From the IMG/VR virus record IMGVR_UViG_3300043436_003696, positions 26,099-90,098 of that record: 64,000 bases of DNA; one strand, written 5' to 3'. Below, piece after piece: positions 35,136 through 42,467 of the stretch. Below the pieces are notes generated by a model. That model searched no databases and was not told the origin of the DNA. It was given only the letters and a program-made list of their open reading frames with translations. Position numbers and translations under genes: made by a program. Every line of letters begins with the position of its first letter. Positions within the stretch are counted from its first letter, which is position 1. Origin of the DNA: a virus.

Positions 35136-35384
35136 TTAAAGGTTTTGTTGTAGTATTACTACAACAAAACCTTGTTTTGCTGTAATTACTTCATAAGGTC
35201 TATCTTTAAAAAAAGTTATACCCTCAATAATCTGTTGCTTTTCCATTTCTTTGGCTTGTTTTTTTAACTGCAAATAATCTTCAACCTTAATTGAAATTTT
35301 AATTGTTCCCATACTCACATTTTCCCAAGAGTCACCTTGTTTCTCAAGTTGCTCTATAAATTGTTCTACTGCTGTTTGTTTCAT
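35136..35384 (-). CDS. MKQTAVE-family small protein
   Basis: 82 residues, start MKQTAVEQFIEQLEKQGDSW, then KQAKEMEKQQIIEGITF. Together with the genes at 35653 and 35858 it shares MKQTAVE and the AKEMEKQQI/M helix. The family is common in Flavobacterium phages as hypothetical proteins. Role unknown. Confidence 0.65.
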   Translation of the reverse strand: MKQTAVEQFIEQLEKQGDSWENVSMGTIKISIKVEDYLQLKKQAKEMEKQQIIEGITFFKDRPYEVITAKQGFVVVILQQNL

Positions 35385-35387
35385 ATC

Positions 35388-35648
35388 TTATTTCTTTTTA
35401 AATTGTTTAACAAGCATACTAAATTCAGCTTCTATTGCTTCCTCACAAGTACTTACTGATTCTTCTTTAAATAATATTGCGTGTTTAAAAAATATTTTTA
35501 CTTCTTCCTCACTATAACCTTTTTCTTGTTGATTTGCATATTCATCCATTGCATCAATTATTGTTAAAGGTAAAAGTTCAATAGTTTCTGACTGGTTTAC
35601 ATCTTCAAATTGTATATATTCTCTTAAAACACTTTCTGTTGTTTTCAT
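35388..35648 (-). CDS. small paralogue-array protein
   Basis: 86 residues from MKTTESVLREY (35648). YSEEEVKIFFKHAI and a C-terminal VKQFKKK recur in neighbouring genes (YSEED/EEV, EQFKKK). Role unknown. Confidence 0.6.
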   Translation of the reverse strand: MKTTESVLREYIQFEDVNQSETIELLPLTIIDAMDEYANQQEKGYSEEEVKIFFKHAILFKEESVSTCEEAIEAEFSMLVKQFKKK

Positions 35649-35652
35649 AATG

Positions 35653-35856
35653 TTATTTCTTTTTAAATTGTTCATCCCAATAAGATATTACTAGTCTATC
35701 TTGCATCATAAAACCTACTGCAAAATCACACATTTGTTTCTTCTCCATTTCTTTGGCTTTTTCAAAAGTTTGTTCTAATTTTACCCATTGACTATTATAT
35801 AATTCTAATTCAAAATCTAATTGGTCAATTAAGTATTCTACTGCTGTCTGTTTCAT
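35653..35856 (-). CDS. MKQTAVE-family small protein
   Basis: 67 residues, MKQTAVEYLIDQLDFELEL, AKEMEKKQMCDFAVGF, ending DEQFKKK. Spaced one base from the next family member. Role unknown. Confidence 0.65.
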   Translation of the reverse strand: MKQTAVEYLIDQLDFELELYNSQWVKLEQTFEKAKEMEKKQMCDFAVGFMMQDRLVISYWDEQFKKK

Positions 35857-35857
35857 T

Positions 35858-36073
35858 CTATTCTGATTTAAAGGTTTCGTTGTAATATTGTTCTGCTATT
35901 TGTTGATTGTCTAATACATGTTCAGATGGGTATGTATTTTGCCCTTTTATAAAAAAATCAACTATCTGTTGCTTTTCCATTTCTTTGGCTTGTGGTAAAC
36001 ATTTTTTGATTTGTTCTAAATTTGCTCCACATTCAATTAATTCTTCTAACCATTCTACTGCTGTTTGTTTCAT
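35858..36073 (-). CDS. MKQTAVE-family small protein
   Basis: 71 residues, MKQTAVEWLEELIECGANLE, AKEMEKQQIVDFFIKGQN, ending YYNETFKSE. Third copy of the family in tandem. Role unknown. Confidence 0.65.
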   Translation of the reverse strand: MKQTAVEWLEELIECGANLEQIKKCLPQAKEMEKQQIVDFFIKGQNTYPSEHVLDNQQIAEQYYNETFKSE

Positions 36074-36076
36074 ATC

Positions 36077-36385
36077 TTATTTCTTTTTAAATTGTTCAAA
36101 CCATTTATCAATTTCATTACCATTTATTACAATGTTATGTTGATATGCAAAGTGTCCTAAACACTCATATAGTTTTACTAAAACTTCTTCCTCACTATAC
36201 TTATTCTTGTCTTGTTGAAATTCTTTAAACCAATAGTCTCTTGCTGCATATGATTTAGCACCTTGTTGAAATCCTCTATATACCTGTTGATGTTTTAAAG
36301 TATTATTAGAATTACCAAAATAGTTTAACAAATATTTTTCAGCTGCTTCTTCAATTGTTTCTTGTTTAGGTTCTTCTTGTTTCAT
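36077..36385 (-). CDS. paralogue-array protein
   Basis: 102 residues from MKQEEPKQETIEEAAEKY (36385). Shares EEAAE, YSEEEVLVKLY and the FEQFKKK end with 36387 and 37230. The frame extends upstream over the previous gene but that part is overlap. Role unknown. Confidence 0.6.
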   Translation of the reverse strand: MKQEEPKQETIEEAAEKYLLNYFGNSNNTLKHQQVYRGFQQGAKSYAARDYWFKEFQQDKNKYSEEEVLVKLYECLGHFAYQHNIVINGNEIDKWFEQFKKK

Positions 36386-36386
36386 C

Positions 36387-36635
36387 TTATTTCTTTTTAA
36401 ATTGTTCAATGATTTTATCTTCTTTTTCTTTAGAATAGATACCTCTATCAACTCCTAATAAAAATGATGTTAATATTGCTTTCCTTAAATCTTCCTCACT
36501 ATACATTCTTTCAGCTTGCCATTTAGCACCATCCGTCCAAATCATTCTTATATCTTCATTTGTATCATAGTCCAATATAATATTAGTAGGATATAATCTT
36601 TCAGCAGCTTCTTCAATTGTTTCTTTATTTTTCAT
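36387..36635 (-). CDS. paralogue-array protein
   Basis: 82 residues, MKNKETIEEAAERLYPTNI, then AKWQAERMYSEEDLRKAI, ending EQFKKK. It looks like the C-terminal half of the 37230 protein as a separate gene. Role unknown. Confidence 0.6.
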   Translation of the reverse strand: MKNKETIEEAAERLYPTNIILDYDTNEDIRMIWTDGAKWQAERMYSEEDLRKAILTSFLLGVDRGIYSKEKEDKIIEQFKKK

Positions 36636-37228
36636 CGTTTTGATATATTAAAGTTTTGTTTAAGAACAGTCAATACTTCATAATTAAGTCCATACTGTTT
36701 TATTTTAGCAAACACATTACCCCATAACTCGTTTTCAAGTGTTTCTTGTTTAGCTTTTTCTTGTGGAATGATGATTTTCCAACCATATTTAGTTTGGAAT
36801 TGTCCATTATGTTTTGACAAATCAACTTCAACCTTAACTTCCTCACACTTTGGATTTTTAATAAACCATTCAAGAAACTCATCATCAATAGCTTGTACAC
36901 CGTCTTTGATTAAGTTTTGGTCTGTTGTTAAGATGATTTTTTTGCAATTATCTTTATGTCTTGTAGAAATTACATCAAAATTGTTACACCAAACATCATC
37001 AAGTTTAGTACATTTTTCAATATGAAACCCATCAGATTCTCCTGTGATTTTGAATAATTCAACCAAATACCAATCTCCTTCTTTAATTTCTGAATCATCA
37101 GTGATGTAGATGTTTTTGTTTTGACACTCATCTGTTGATAAAGCATATCCTTTTTCAAAAATATATTCATGTGTTGTTAAATATAACCTACTTGGTTTAT
37201 CTGTTGGTAATACGTGAATGTTTTTCAT
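36632..37228 (-). CDS. paralogue-array protein, long form
   Basis: 198 residues. Starts MKNIHVLPTDKPSRLYL, then YITDDSEIKEGDWYLVEL and KIILTTDQNLIKDGVQAIDD. The same blocks occur in the 37230 gene. DGVQAIDDEFLEWF is nearly identical in both, so this is a recent duplication. Role unknown. Confidence 0.65.
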   Translation of the reverse strand: MKNIHVLPTDKPSRLYLTTHEYIFEKGYALSTDECQNKNIYITDDSEIKEGDWYLVELFKITGESDGFHIEKCTKLDDVWCNNFDVISTRHKDNCKKIILTTDQNLIKDGVQAIDDEFLEWFIKNPKCEEVKVEVDLSKHNGQFQTKYGWKIIIPQEKAKQETLENELWGNVFAKIKQYGLNYEVLTVLKQNFNISKR

Positions 37229-37229
37229 C

Positions 37230-37979
37230 TTATTTCTTTTTAAATTGTTTAAACCATTCTTTACCTTGAATTAATTTACCTCTAACATTTAATGCTTGTC
37301 CTTCATTAAAAGCATTTATTAAATCTTCCTCACTATACATTTTCTTGTCTTGTTCTTGTTGCCATTTAGCACCTGCAATAAAAGAATCACGTTGCGTTTT
37401 AAATTCATCATACACCCTTGCACTTTTCCCACTACCTATCCAAAAGGGTTTATGTGGGTACATTCTTTCAGCAGCTTCTTCAAGTGTCTCTTGTTTAGGT
37501 TCTTCTTTAGGAATGATGAGTTTGTAATCACCATATTCAGTAGCAATTCCTCCTAAGTGATTTCCAACTTCTCTTTCGTCTCTATCAACCTCAACTTCAT
37601 TACAACTTGGATTCTTAACAAACCATTCTAAAAATTCATCATCAATAGCTTGTACACCATCTTCGATTAGGTCGGTGTCTGTTGTAAGAATGATTTTTTT
37701 AAAGTATTCTTTGTGAATATTAATATTTACTAAATCAGTATTTTCATTAACTTTACTAATGATATCTTCTCCAAAATGTTTATAGTAAAACCAATCTCCT
37801 TTTTTAATATCTTCTGAATTAGTGATGTAGATGTGTTGGAATTTTGTAGGATAATCTTTATGACCTACTAAGATATTTTGATGATTAGGTAAAAATGTTA
37901 ATTTATTATTACATAATCCCAATCTACTTAGTTTATTTGTGAATATTAAATGTATGTTTTTTATGTTATTTCTTTCCAT
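37230..37979 (-). CDS. paralogue-array protein, longest form
   Basis: 249 residues, with the KNIHLIFTNKLSRL start, YITNSEDIKKGDWFYY, DGVQAIDDEFLEWFVKNPS, and a C-terminal EEAAERMYPHKP, MYSEEDLINAF and EWFKQFKKK. It joins the modules found singly in the neighbours, so it may be the ancestral form. Widespread in Bacteroidota phages as a hypothetical; role unknown. Confidence 0.65.
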   Translation of the reverse strand: MERNNIKNIHLIFTNKLSRLGLCNNKLTFLPNHQNILVGHKDYPTKFQHIYITNSEDIKKGDWFYYKHFGEDIISKVNENTDLVNINIHKEYFKKIILTTDTDLIEDGVQAIDDEFLEWFVKNPSCNEVEVDRDEREVGNHLGGIATEYGDYKLIIPKEEPKQETLEEAAERMYPHKPFWIGSGKSARVYDEFKTQRDSFIAGAKWQQEQDKKMYSEEDLINAFNEGQALNVRGKLIQGKEWFKQFKKK

Positions 37980-38048
37980 GATGTATTATTTAAAATATGT
38001 GTTATAATAGATAGGAGTAATATTTCTACTACTCCTATACATGTTTGT

Positions 38049-38153
38049 AGTCAGGACAGGATTTGAACCTGTATGGGATTCTGAGCCAATTACTTCCTCT
38101 CGATGTTCCTCCCAGTTTATTTCAACTTGCGTCTATCATTCCGCCACCTGACT
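38049..38153 (-). tRNA. tRNA-like gene, class II type, anticodon unresolved
   Basis: 105 bases. Acceptor stem AGTCAGG/CCTGACT (7 bp, perfect), T arm ACAGG-TTCAAAT-CCTGT (perfect), and a Leu/Ser-like D region (TGGCGGAATGATAGACGC). The centre is about 20 bases longer than in a normal tRNA-Leu and gives no clean 5-bp anticodon stem with a 7-base loop; TGGGA/TCCCA may form a long variable arm. CCA is not encoded; ACAAAC follows, as it does after the tmRNA. Either an odd tRNA-Leu or tRNA-Ser, or a decayed copy. Confidence 0.6.
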
Positions 38154-38269
38154 ATATTTTAAAATGTAGGTTGTTAATAAACTATATTATAGCAATTATT
38201 AACAACACTACATTTAATGCTACTATGATGTTTTTAGGTAATCATTAATGTTACTTATCACATTTTCCC

Positions 38270-38293
38270 CTAGTCAATTGTAGCTTCTGACTA
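38270..38293. repeat. short inverted repeat
   Basis: TAGTCA and TGACTA flank an 11-base centre. It adjoins the first structured block. Role unknown. Confidence 0.35.
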
Positions 38294-38303
38294 ATATTTT
38301 AAT

Positions 38304-38377
38304 TCCCTCTGCACTCAGTTGTAATAGCTCTTTTTGGGATTTAAGACTAACACTATTACAACTGCTCATTCTTGGGA
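38304..38377. repeat. structured repeat element, copy 1
   Basis: TCCCTCTGCACT, then CAGTTGTAATAG (38316-38327) which pairs perfectly over 12 bp with CTATTACAACTG (38353-38364), then CTCATTCTTGGGA. TCCC and GGGA close an outer stem. Blocks ATTAAGAAG-CTACATG and GAGTTGTGGTGCATTA follow at 38498-38540. All recur in copy 2. No RNA family is recognised. Confidence 0.7.
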
Positions 38378-38547
38378 GCTGATTAATTGTGGTTTATTTA
38401 TTTCTGAATCATTTACACACATTTAGCAAGACCATTGCTTATTAATCAGGTAGTTTCACATCTTAATAAATACCTTATTCAGGTGTCCGGGAATTTAAAC
38501 TATTAAGAAGTCTTTATATCTACATGAGTTGTGGTGCATTAGTAATA

Positions 38548-38585
38548 TAATCAGTCAACCCAGCATTACCTGTAATTGACTGATT
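38548..38585. repeat. perfect 10-bp hairpin
   Basis: AATCAGTCAA and TTGACTGATT with a 17-base loop. It lies just after the stop of the 38595 gene and may end its transcript, but there is no clear T run leftward. Confidence 0.5.
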
Positions 38586-38594
38586 AAAGTGTTG

Positions 38595-38960
38595 TTATAC
38601 TTTTGCTTCTTTTAATTTATAACCAAATCTTTCAATTAATTTATCTCTTTCAGATATTTTAATTGGTTTATCGTTATATTTATAAGCATATTCAAGGTCA
38701 TAGATATTTTTAGTTAATAATAAATCATCACTCGAATAATTAGCTTTAGTATTTGATATTTCAATTACTTCATTTACTGAACAATATTTAGGTAAATCTC
38801 TAACTAAATTTTGTATAGTTTGTTTATGTTGTAATGCTCTATTAGATAATTCTTTAAGAAGTCTAAAATTACCATCAGCTATTTCACTAAGTATTGAACT
38901 TTGTGTTGATTCTAATTGAGATAAACTATCTTTAAGTTTGTCAATGAAATATTGTTTCAT
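38595..38960 (-). CDS. helical protein between structured repeats, unknown
   Basis: 121 residues, starts MKQYFIDKLKDSLSQLEST and is mostly helical; ends with KLIERFGYKLKEAKV. It lies between the two structured repeat copies and so may depend on them for expression. No family. Confidence 0.6.
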   Translation of the reverse strand: MKQYFIDKLKDSLSQLESTQSSILSEIADGNFRLLKELSNRALQHKQTIQNLVRDLPKYCSVNEVIEISNTKANYSSDDLLLTKNIYDLEYAYKYNDKPIKISERDKLIERFGYKLKEAKV

Positions 38961-39173
38961 AATTTTGTTATTTAATCAGTTAATAATTTATTTGTGTTTT
39001 ACACCTAAAACTTTGATAATAAACAATATGTTGTGGTTATTTTATTGTAACAAAACTTATTTCAACGCTTTTATACCTTGAGTATATGCGAACCTGAAAC
39101 TTGCTTCATTCTGTTCAATTAATCAAAGAAACTGGTGTCCTCAACATCTTGGAATGTTATTGAGTTTTTTATC

Positions 39174-39315
39174 TCCCTCTGCACTCAGTTGTAATAGGTT
39201 TAAACTAACAATTACTAACGCATAGGAATACCTACTAGGATATTAAGAAGATTTACTTGCTAACTTCTCAACTCTACATGTTTCATTGTTCTATTACAAC
39301 TGCTCACCCTTGGGA
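39174..39315. repeat. structured repeat element, copy 2
   Basis: TCCCTCTGCACT and CAGTTGTAATAG (39186-39197), then 93 bases containing ATTAAGAAG and CTACATG, then CTATTACAACTG (39291-39302) and CTCACCCTTGGGA. The arms are identical to copy 1. The right arm covers the last codons and stop of the 39294 gene, so the stop codon lies in the stem. Confidence 0.7.
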
Positions 39316-39491
39316 AGTGAGTTGTGGTGCATTAATAAAGCAGATTCATAAAGCATTTCAATCTCTTTTCCTGTTAATGTTTCCCATCTACGAACACTTC
39401 CAACTAATTCTGTACTAGTGTCGCAAATTTGAGTTTTACGCAAAGATGAAAGTCCGTTCCACCATTGCATTGCTTCTTTTCTTTTAGTCAT
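39294..39491 (-). CDS. small protein, unknown
   Basis: 65 residues, MTKRKEAMQWWNGLSSL, then GSVRRWETLTGKEIEML. Its last codons (MHHNSLPKGEQL) and stop form one arm of structured repeat copy 2. Function unknown; translation would disturb the stem, which suggests coupling between the two. Confidence 0.5.
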   Translation of the reverse strand: MTKRKEAMQWWNGLSSLRKTQICDTSTELVGSVRRWETLTGKEIEMLYESALLMHHNSLPKGEQL

Positions 39492-39914
39492 TTTGTTTTC
39501 AAATTAATTTAGTGCTGATAATCCACCCAGTACATAACAGCAGATTATAGTGATGCTAGCACTAATTGTTTTTACAACTTGTAGGTTTAAAGGTAAAAAT
39601 GCTTGAATAATGGGTAGGTAAAATTGATTAAAAGTAAAAAACCTTTATAATCTATGATTGAGTAAGAGATAATTGAGTAATAGTTACGATAAATGTGTAA
39701 GGAGGAGTTCCTACACATCCTATTCCATCACTTTTAACTCCATCACTTTTAATTCAATTAACTTTAACTCAATCACATTCTATTCAAGTAAGTTAAATCA
39801 ATCAGTAACTGGATGAACTAAATCATCATCAATTACAATCACTTTCTTTTTCATAATGAGTATGTTTACACGTTAGTTATAATTGAGTAGTACACACGAA
39901 AAATTAATAGAAGC
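39492..39914. other. non-coding stretch with tandem repeat
   Basis: No credible gene. A 22-bp imperfect hairpin (GTGTAAGGAGGAGTTCCTACAC) lies near 39697-39718, followed by the tandem repeat at 39726-39785. AATTGAGTAAnAG-like blocks occur twice near 39655-39690. On the minus strand an 18-codon frame (MKKKVIVIDDDLVHPVTD) is too short to call. Confidence 0.5.
39726..39785. repeat. 15-bp tandem repeat, four units
   Basis: Units CATCACTTTTAACTC, CATCACTTTTAATTC, AATTAACTTTAACTC and AATCACATTCTATTC follow head to tail with no spacers. On the minus strand three units read ELKVM or ELKLI, but a stop breaks the frame and there is no start, so it is either a decayed coding repeat or a protein-binding array. 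Confidence 0.75.
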
Positions 39915-40163
39915 CTAAGCTTCTATTAATTTACTTGTGTCAGCACTCATGATAACGAATGTTGCATCATCATTAAACTTAATCTCACCTTTCGCTTCTC
40001 TTTCAATGATTGATTGTAATAACCACCACTTAGGCTCTCCACCTTTGCTTGATTTTACTTTTACCCATTCACCAGTAGTATCTTGTGATACTACTGTGAA
40101 TACTGTTTTTTGTGCTGTTTTTTTTGCAGCATATTGTGCTGCGATTTCTTTCATGGTTGTCAT
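39915..40163 (-). CDS. first leftward gene, small protein of unknown function
   Basis: 82 residues, MTTMKEIAAQYAAKKTAQKT; then a TGEWVKVKSSKGGEPKWWLL beta-rich middle. Less AT-rich than neighbours. It faces the control region, so it may be an immediate-early product. Not recognised. Confidence 0.6.
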   Translation of the reverse strand: MTTMKEIAAQYAAKKTAQKTVFTVVSQDTTGEWVKVKSSKGGEPKWWLLQSIIEREAKGEIKFNDDATFVIMSADTSKLIEA

Positions 40164-40450
40164 AGTACGGTATAGTTGGTTGTTAAGGTTTCATGGGGGT
40201 CTAGTGGTTTAGTACATACCCTTCTTCTAACATATTTATTATTTTAAAAATGTAAAAAAAAATTTAATTTACTTGCTTTTTAACAACGTAAAATAACTTA
40301 CTTAATTAATGATTTTCACAACCACCTTCATTTGATTTTATTTGCTTGAAAGTTAACAATAAAAAGATAACCCACCACGTCATATCGGTGTATTACTATA
40401 CAAAAAAATTATACCCTTTTGAGGATTAACAGGGCTTTAGAGCCTCTTTT

Positions 40451-40489
40451 ACTGTAACCCCATTACAGTTCAGATAGAACCCCATTACA
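40451..40489. promoter_or_regulatory. palindromic operator or iteron, copies 1 and 2
   Basis: ACTGTAACCCCATTACAGT (40451-40469) is an inverted repeat; ACCCCATTACA recurs directly at 40479-40489, 22 bases after its first occurrence, about two helix turns away. Confidence 0.65.
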
Positions 40490-40578
40490 TTAACTACCCT
40501 ATTTTGACCCCTCGTAAGATAATGTAATAATTAAATAAAGCAAGAAAAAAAATAAATTATTTCAAATAGGAAAATAAA

Positions 40579-40610
40579 TTTGCATTTAAACTGTAAATTC
40601 GCTAGCTTTG
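40579..40610 (+). promoter_or_regulatory. rightward late-block promoter
   Basis: TTTG (40579-40582), 20 bases, TAGCTTTG (40603-40610): both boxes match the Bacteroidota consensus. Transcription would start near 40617, inside the adjacent palindrome. Confidence 0.8.
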
Positions 40611-40611
40611 T

Positions 40612-40630
40612 ACTGTACCCCCGTTACAGT
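40612..40630. promoter_or_regulatory. palindromic operator, copy 3, at the start point
   Basis: ACTGTACCCCCGTTACAGT, with the same arms as 40451. It lies directly after the -7 box and covers the likely start of transcription, where a bound protein would block it. Confidence 0.7.
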
Positions 40631-40651
40631 TAAAGTGTACTCAAAATTACA

Positions 40652-41116
40652 ATGGAAAATAAAAGATTAAACATTAGGTATATAGATAGGTTTATAGAAG
40701 AAGATGGTATTAAATTACCTGTCTATAAAAAGTTTAGTGCCACTACATCACACACTAAAAGGTATCATAATACATTATATTTATTAGCTGATTTAAAAGG
40801 TTGTGCTAGAAATTTAATGGATTTTTTTACAGAAGTAATGGATAATGATAATTATGTTAGTAGTAATAAAGGTATAATAGAAAAATTTATATCTGATATG
40901 AATGACGTTAATGTAAAGTACGGTGTAGATTCTATTAATAAAGCTATTAAAAAATTAAAAGATAAAAACTTTATTATATTAGTAACTAGAGGATATTATC
41001 AAGTTAATCCTAAATATTTTATGAAAAACAATGATAATAAACGAGAAGAATTAATTAAAATTAATTTAGAGTTTAATAAAAATAAAGATTACACTGATAT
41101 AGAAATAGAAGAATGA
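40652..41116 (+). CDS. RepL-like winged-helix replication or regulatory protein
   Basis: 154 residues. LYLLADLKGCARNLMDFFTE, YVSSNKGIIEKFISDMNDVN and SINKAIKKLKDKNFIILVTR form a winged helix, ending GYYQVNPKYFM, the G-x-Y-x-x-N-P-x-Y-F signature of plasmid RepL-type initiators and related regulators. It is the first rightward gene, 22 bases after an operator palindrome, so it may bind those repeats and control its own promoter or start replication. RepL-like genes occur in crAss-like phages to my knowledge. Confidence 0.75.
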   Translation: MENKRLNIRYIDRFIEEDGIKLPVYKKFSATTSHTKRYHNTLYLLADLKGCARNLMDFFTEVMDNDNYVSSNKGIIEKFISDMNDVNVKYGVDSINKAIKKLKDKNFIILVTRGYYQVNPKYFMKNNDNKREELIKINLEFNKNKDYTDIEIEE

Positions 41117-41325
41117 TACATATAGTAATAACTGAAAAAGAATTTAAATTTAAATTCACTGGTGGCATATCGTTAAAAGATATACTTACTTTAAAAGAAA
41201 AATATTTACAAGCTACAGGTAAAGATAAATTATATGAATCAACTGAAAAGTATTTTAATACTACTGAGTTTTTTCCTTCTACTAAAAGATTTGATAATAG
41301 TATAACCATAAGTTTAAAACAATGA
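41113..41325 (+). CDS. small protein, unknown
   Basis: 70 residues, MIHIVITEKEFKFKFTGGIS, then LKDILTLKEKYLQATGKDK. Overlaps the RepL-like stop by four bases (ATGA), so it is co-translated. Not recognised. Confidence 0.6.
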   Translation: MIHIVITEKEFKFKFTGGISLKDILTLKEKYLQATGKDKLYESTEKYFNTTEFFPSTKRFDNSITISLKQ

Positions 41326-41409
41326 ACAAAAACTTAAAAAATATAAACTAATACAAGAAAAAAATAGATTACAAACTAAATTTAATTAAACAATTTAATA
41401 CAAAACAAC

Positions 41410-41841
41410 ATGATTAAGAATCAACAAACATTTAACATTTCATTAGAAAATCACGATACAGATATTATCGTATTTCCAGTTCCTTCATTAGAATCAATTA
41501 AAAAATTAAATTCTACTATTCATGTAGATGAAAAAACTAAAAGACAATTACAAGAAGATGCCCAAAAAGAATCAGCTAGACCTTATGTAGTATCTAAAGT
41601 AGGTAAAGGTGTTGAAGGATTAAAAGCAGGAGATTTAGTATTTTGTAACCCTGATGCTATGGGAGTTGCTACTGTAATTAGATTTAATCCTTCTACATTT
41701 TGGTTAAATCCTATTATTATTCCTGCGTTTTATGCTTATAAAGTAGTATATACAGAAGAATATGAAAAAGAATTTGATGAAATAATTGACTGGTATAATG
41801 CTGAACAAATTAAAAAAGAACAAATTTTAGCAAATTCATAG
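41410..41841 (+). CDS. GroES-like co-chaperonin candidate
   Basis: 143 residues. The middle (PYVVSKVGKGVEGLKAGDLV) follows the GroES/gp31 pattern, in which a VGKG strand leads into LKxGDxV. The C-terminal half has further strands then an acidic helix. GroES-like phage proteins let host GroEL fold the capsid protein; a position before head genes fits. Similarity is short, so the role is tentative. Confidence 0.5.
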   Translation: MIKNQQTFNISLENHDTDIIVFPVPSLESIKKLNSTIHVDEKTKRQLQEDAQKESARPYVVSKVGKGVEGLKAGDLVFCNPDAMGVATVIRFNPSTFWLNPIIIPAFYAYKVVYTEEYEKEFDEIIDWYNAEQIKKEQILANS

Positions 41842-41842
41842 C

Positions 41843-42181
41843 ATGGAAAAAACAATAACATTATTAGTACAATTACAAACAGTTATAAAACTGTTTCACT
41901 GGTCTAGTAAATCTTATAGTGAACATATAGCTCTTGGTGAGCTATATGATTCATTATCAGAATCAATAGATACTTTAGTAGAATCAGTACAAGGAGAAAC
42001 TGGTATATTAGATATTAAAATACCACAAGTTTCTAAAGAAGGGTTAAACCCTATAACAACTATTACTAATGTTTGTAAACAATTAGAAACTGTTAAAGAA
42101 GAAGATTGGATTACAAATCAAATTCAAGAAATACTTAAAGATTTATATAAAACTAAATATAAACTAATTAATTTAAAATAG
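41843..42181 (+). CDS. ferritin-like or Dps-like helical protein
   Basis: 112 residues. LLVQLQTVIKLFHWSSKSYS and EHIALGELYDSLSESIDTLV look like the first two helices of the Dps/ferritin-like fold, with HW and an acidic LYDSL. Seen in crAss-like and Flavobacterium phages as hypothetical proteins. Iron binding is not shown. Confidence 0.55.
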   Translation: MEKTITLLVQLQTVIKLFHWSSKSYSEHIALGELYDSLSESIDTLVESVQGETGILDIKIPQVSKEGLNPITTITNVCKQLETVKEEDWITNQIQEILKDLYKTKYKLINLK

Positions 42182-42182
42182 T

Positions 42183-42362
42183 ATGGCACAAGCTAAATTA
42201 TCAATGTTAGATTTTATTGAAGGATTTAAATATAAAGTATTAACAAGTATTAGTAAAGGTATTTGGGAAAATAAAATTGTAACTAAAGAAACTTTAGAAG
42301 ATGTTGAATATTTAAGATTCATTGAGAATGAAATAAAAGTTAATAGAGTAAAACACGTATAA
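42183..42362 (+). CDS. 59-residue protein, unknown
   Basis: ATG 42183, TAA 42360-42362. MAQAKLSMLDFIEGFKYKVL and an acidic helix ending NRVKHV. It starts one base after the previous gene's stop. Not recognised. Confidence 0.6.
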   Translation: MAQAKLSMLDFIEGFKYKVLTSISKGIWENKIVTKETLEDVEYLRFIENEIKVNRVKHV

Positions 42363-42389
42363 AAACAGTAAACTTAATAAAAAATTTTA

Positions 42390-42467
42390 ATGGTTACGAA
42401 AGAATTAATAAGCGTATTAAAAAAACAACTTGATGCAAGAAATACAAATAACACAAGCAACAACTAA
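42390..42467 (+). CDS. 25-residue frame, possible leader peptide
   Basis: ATG 42390: MVTKELISVLKKQLDARNTN, TAA at 42465. It overlaps the next gene's start by 35 bases. It may be a leader, or the N-terminus of the following protein split by a frameshift, since KELISVLKKQLDA looks like a normal protein start. Confidence 0.3.
   Translation: MVTKELISVLKKQLDARNTNNTSNN

Larger units (their letters stand above)
40164..40651. promoter_or_regulatory. divergent control region, possible origin
   Basis: 488 bases without a gene between the two opposed blocks. It holds three ACCCC(C)RTTACA motifs, two of them inside perfect-arm palindromes, and the rightward promoter. Poly-A runs near 40254-40263 and 40550 may ease melting. 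A switch between the blocks and/or an origin for a RepL-type initiator is the simplest reading. Confidence 0.6.

Noticed and set aside
36700-37170. Frames antisense or out of phase to the 36632 gene
   Set aside because: They are shadows of the DGVQAIDD-type gene, whose frame is supported by its paralogue at 37230.
38378-38525. Insertion in structured repeat copy 1 as a third group I intron
   Set aside because: No R- or S-like core elements, no endonuclease, and no split gene to restore.
39080-39110. GGTTCGCA on the minus strand as a tRNA T arm
   Set aside because: No matching 5-bp stem and no acceptor stem around it.
39721-39799. Repeat array as a CRISPR
   Set aside because: Units are 15 bp, directly head to tail, with no spacers and no cas genes anywhere in the window.
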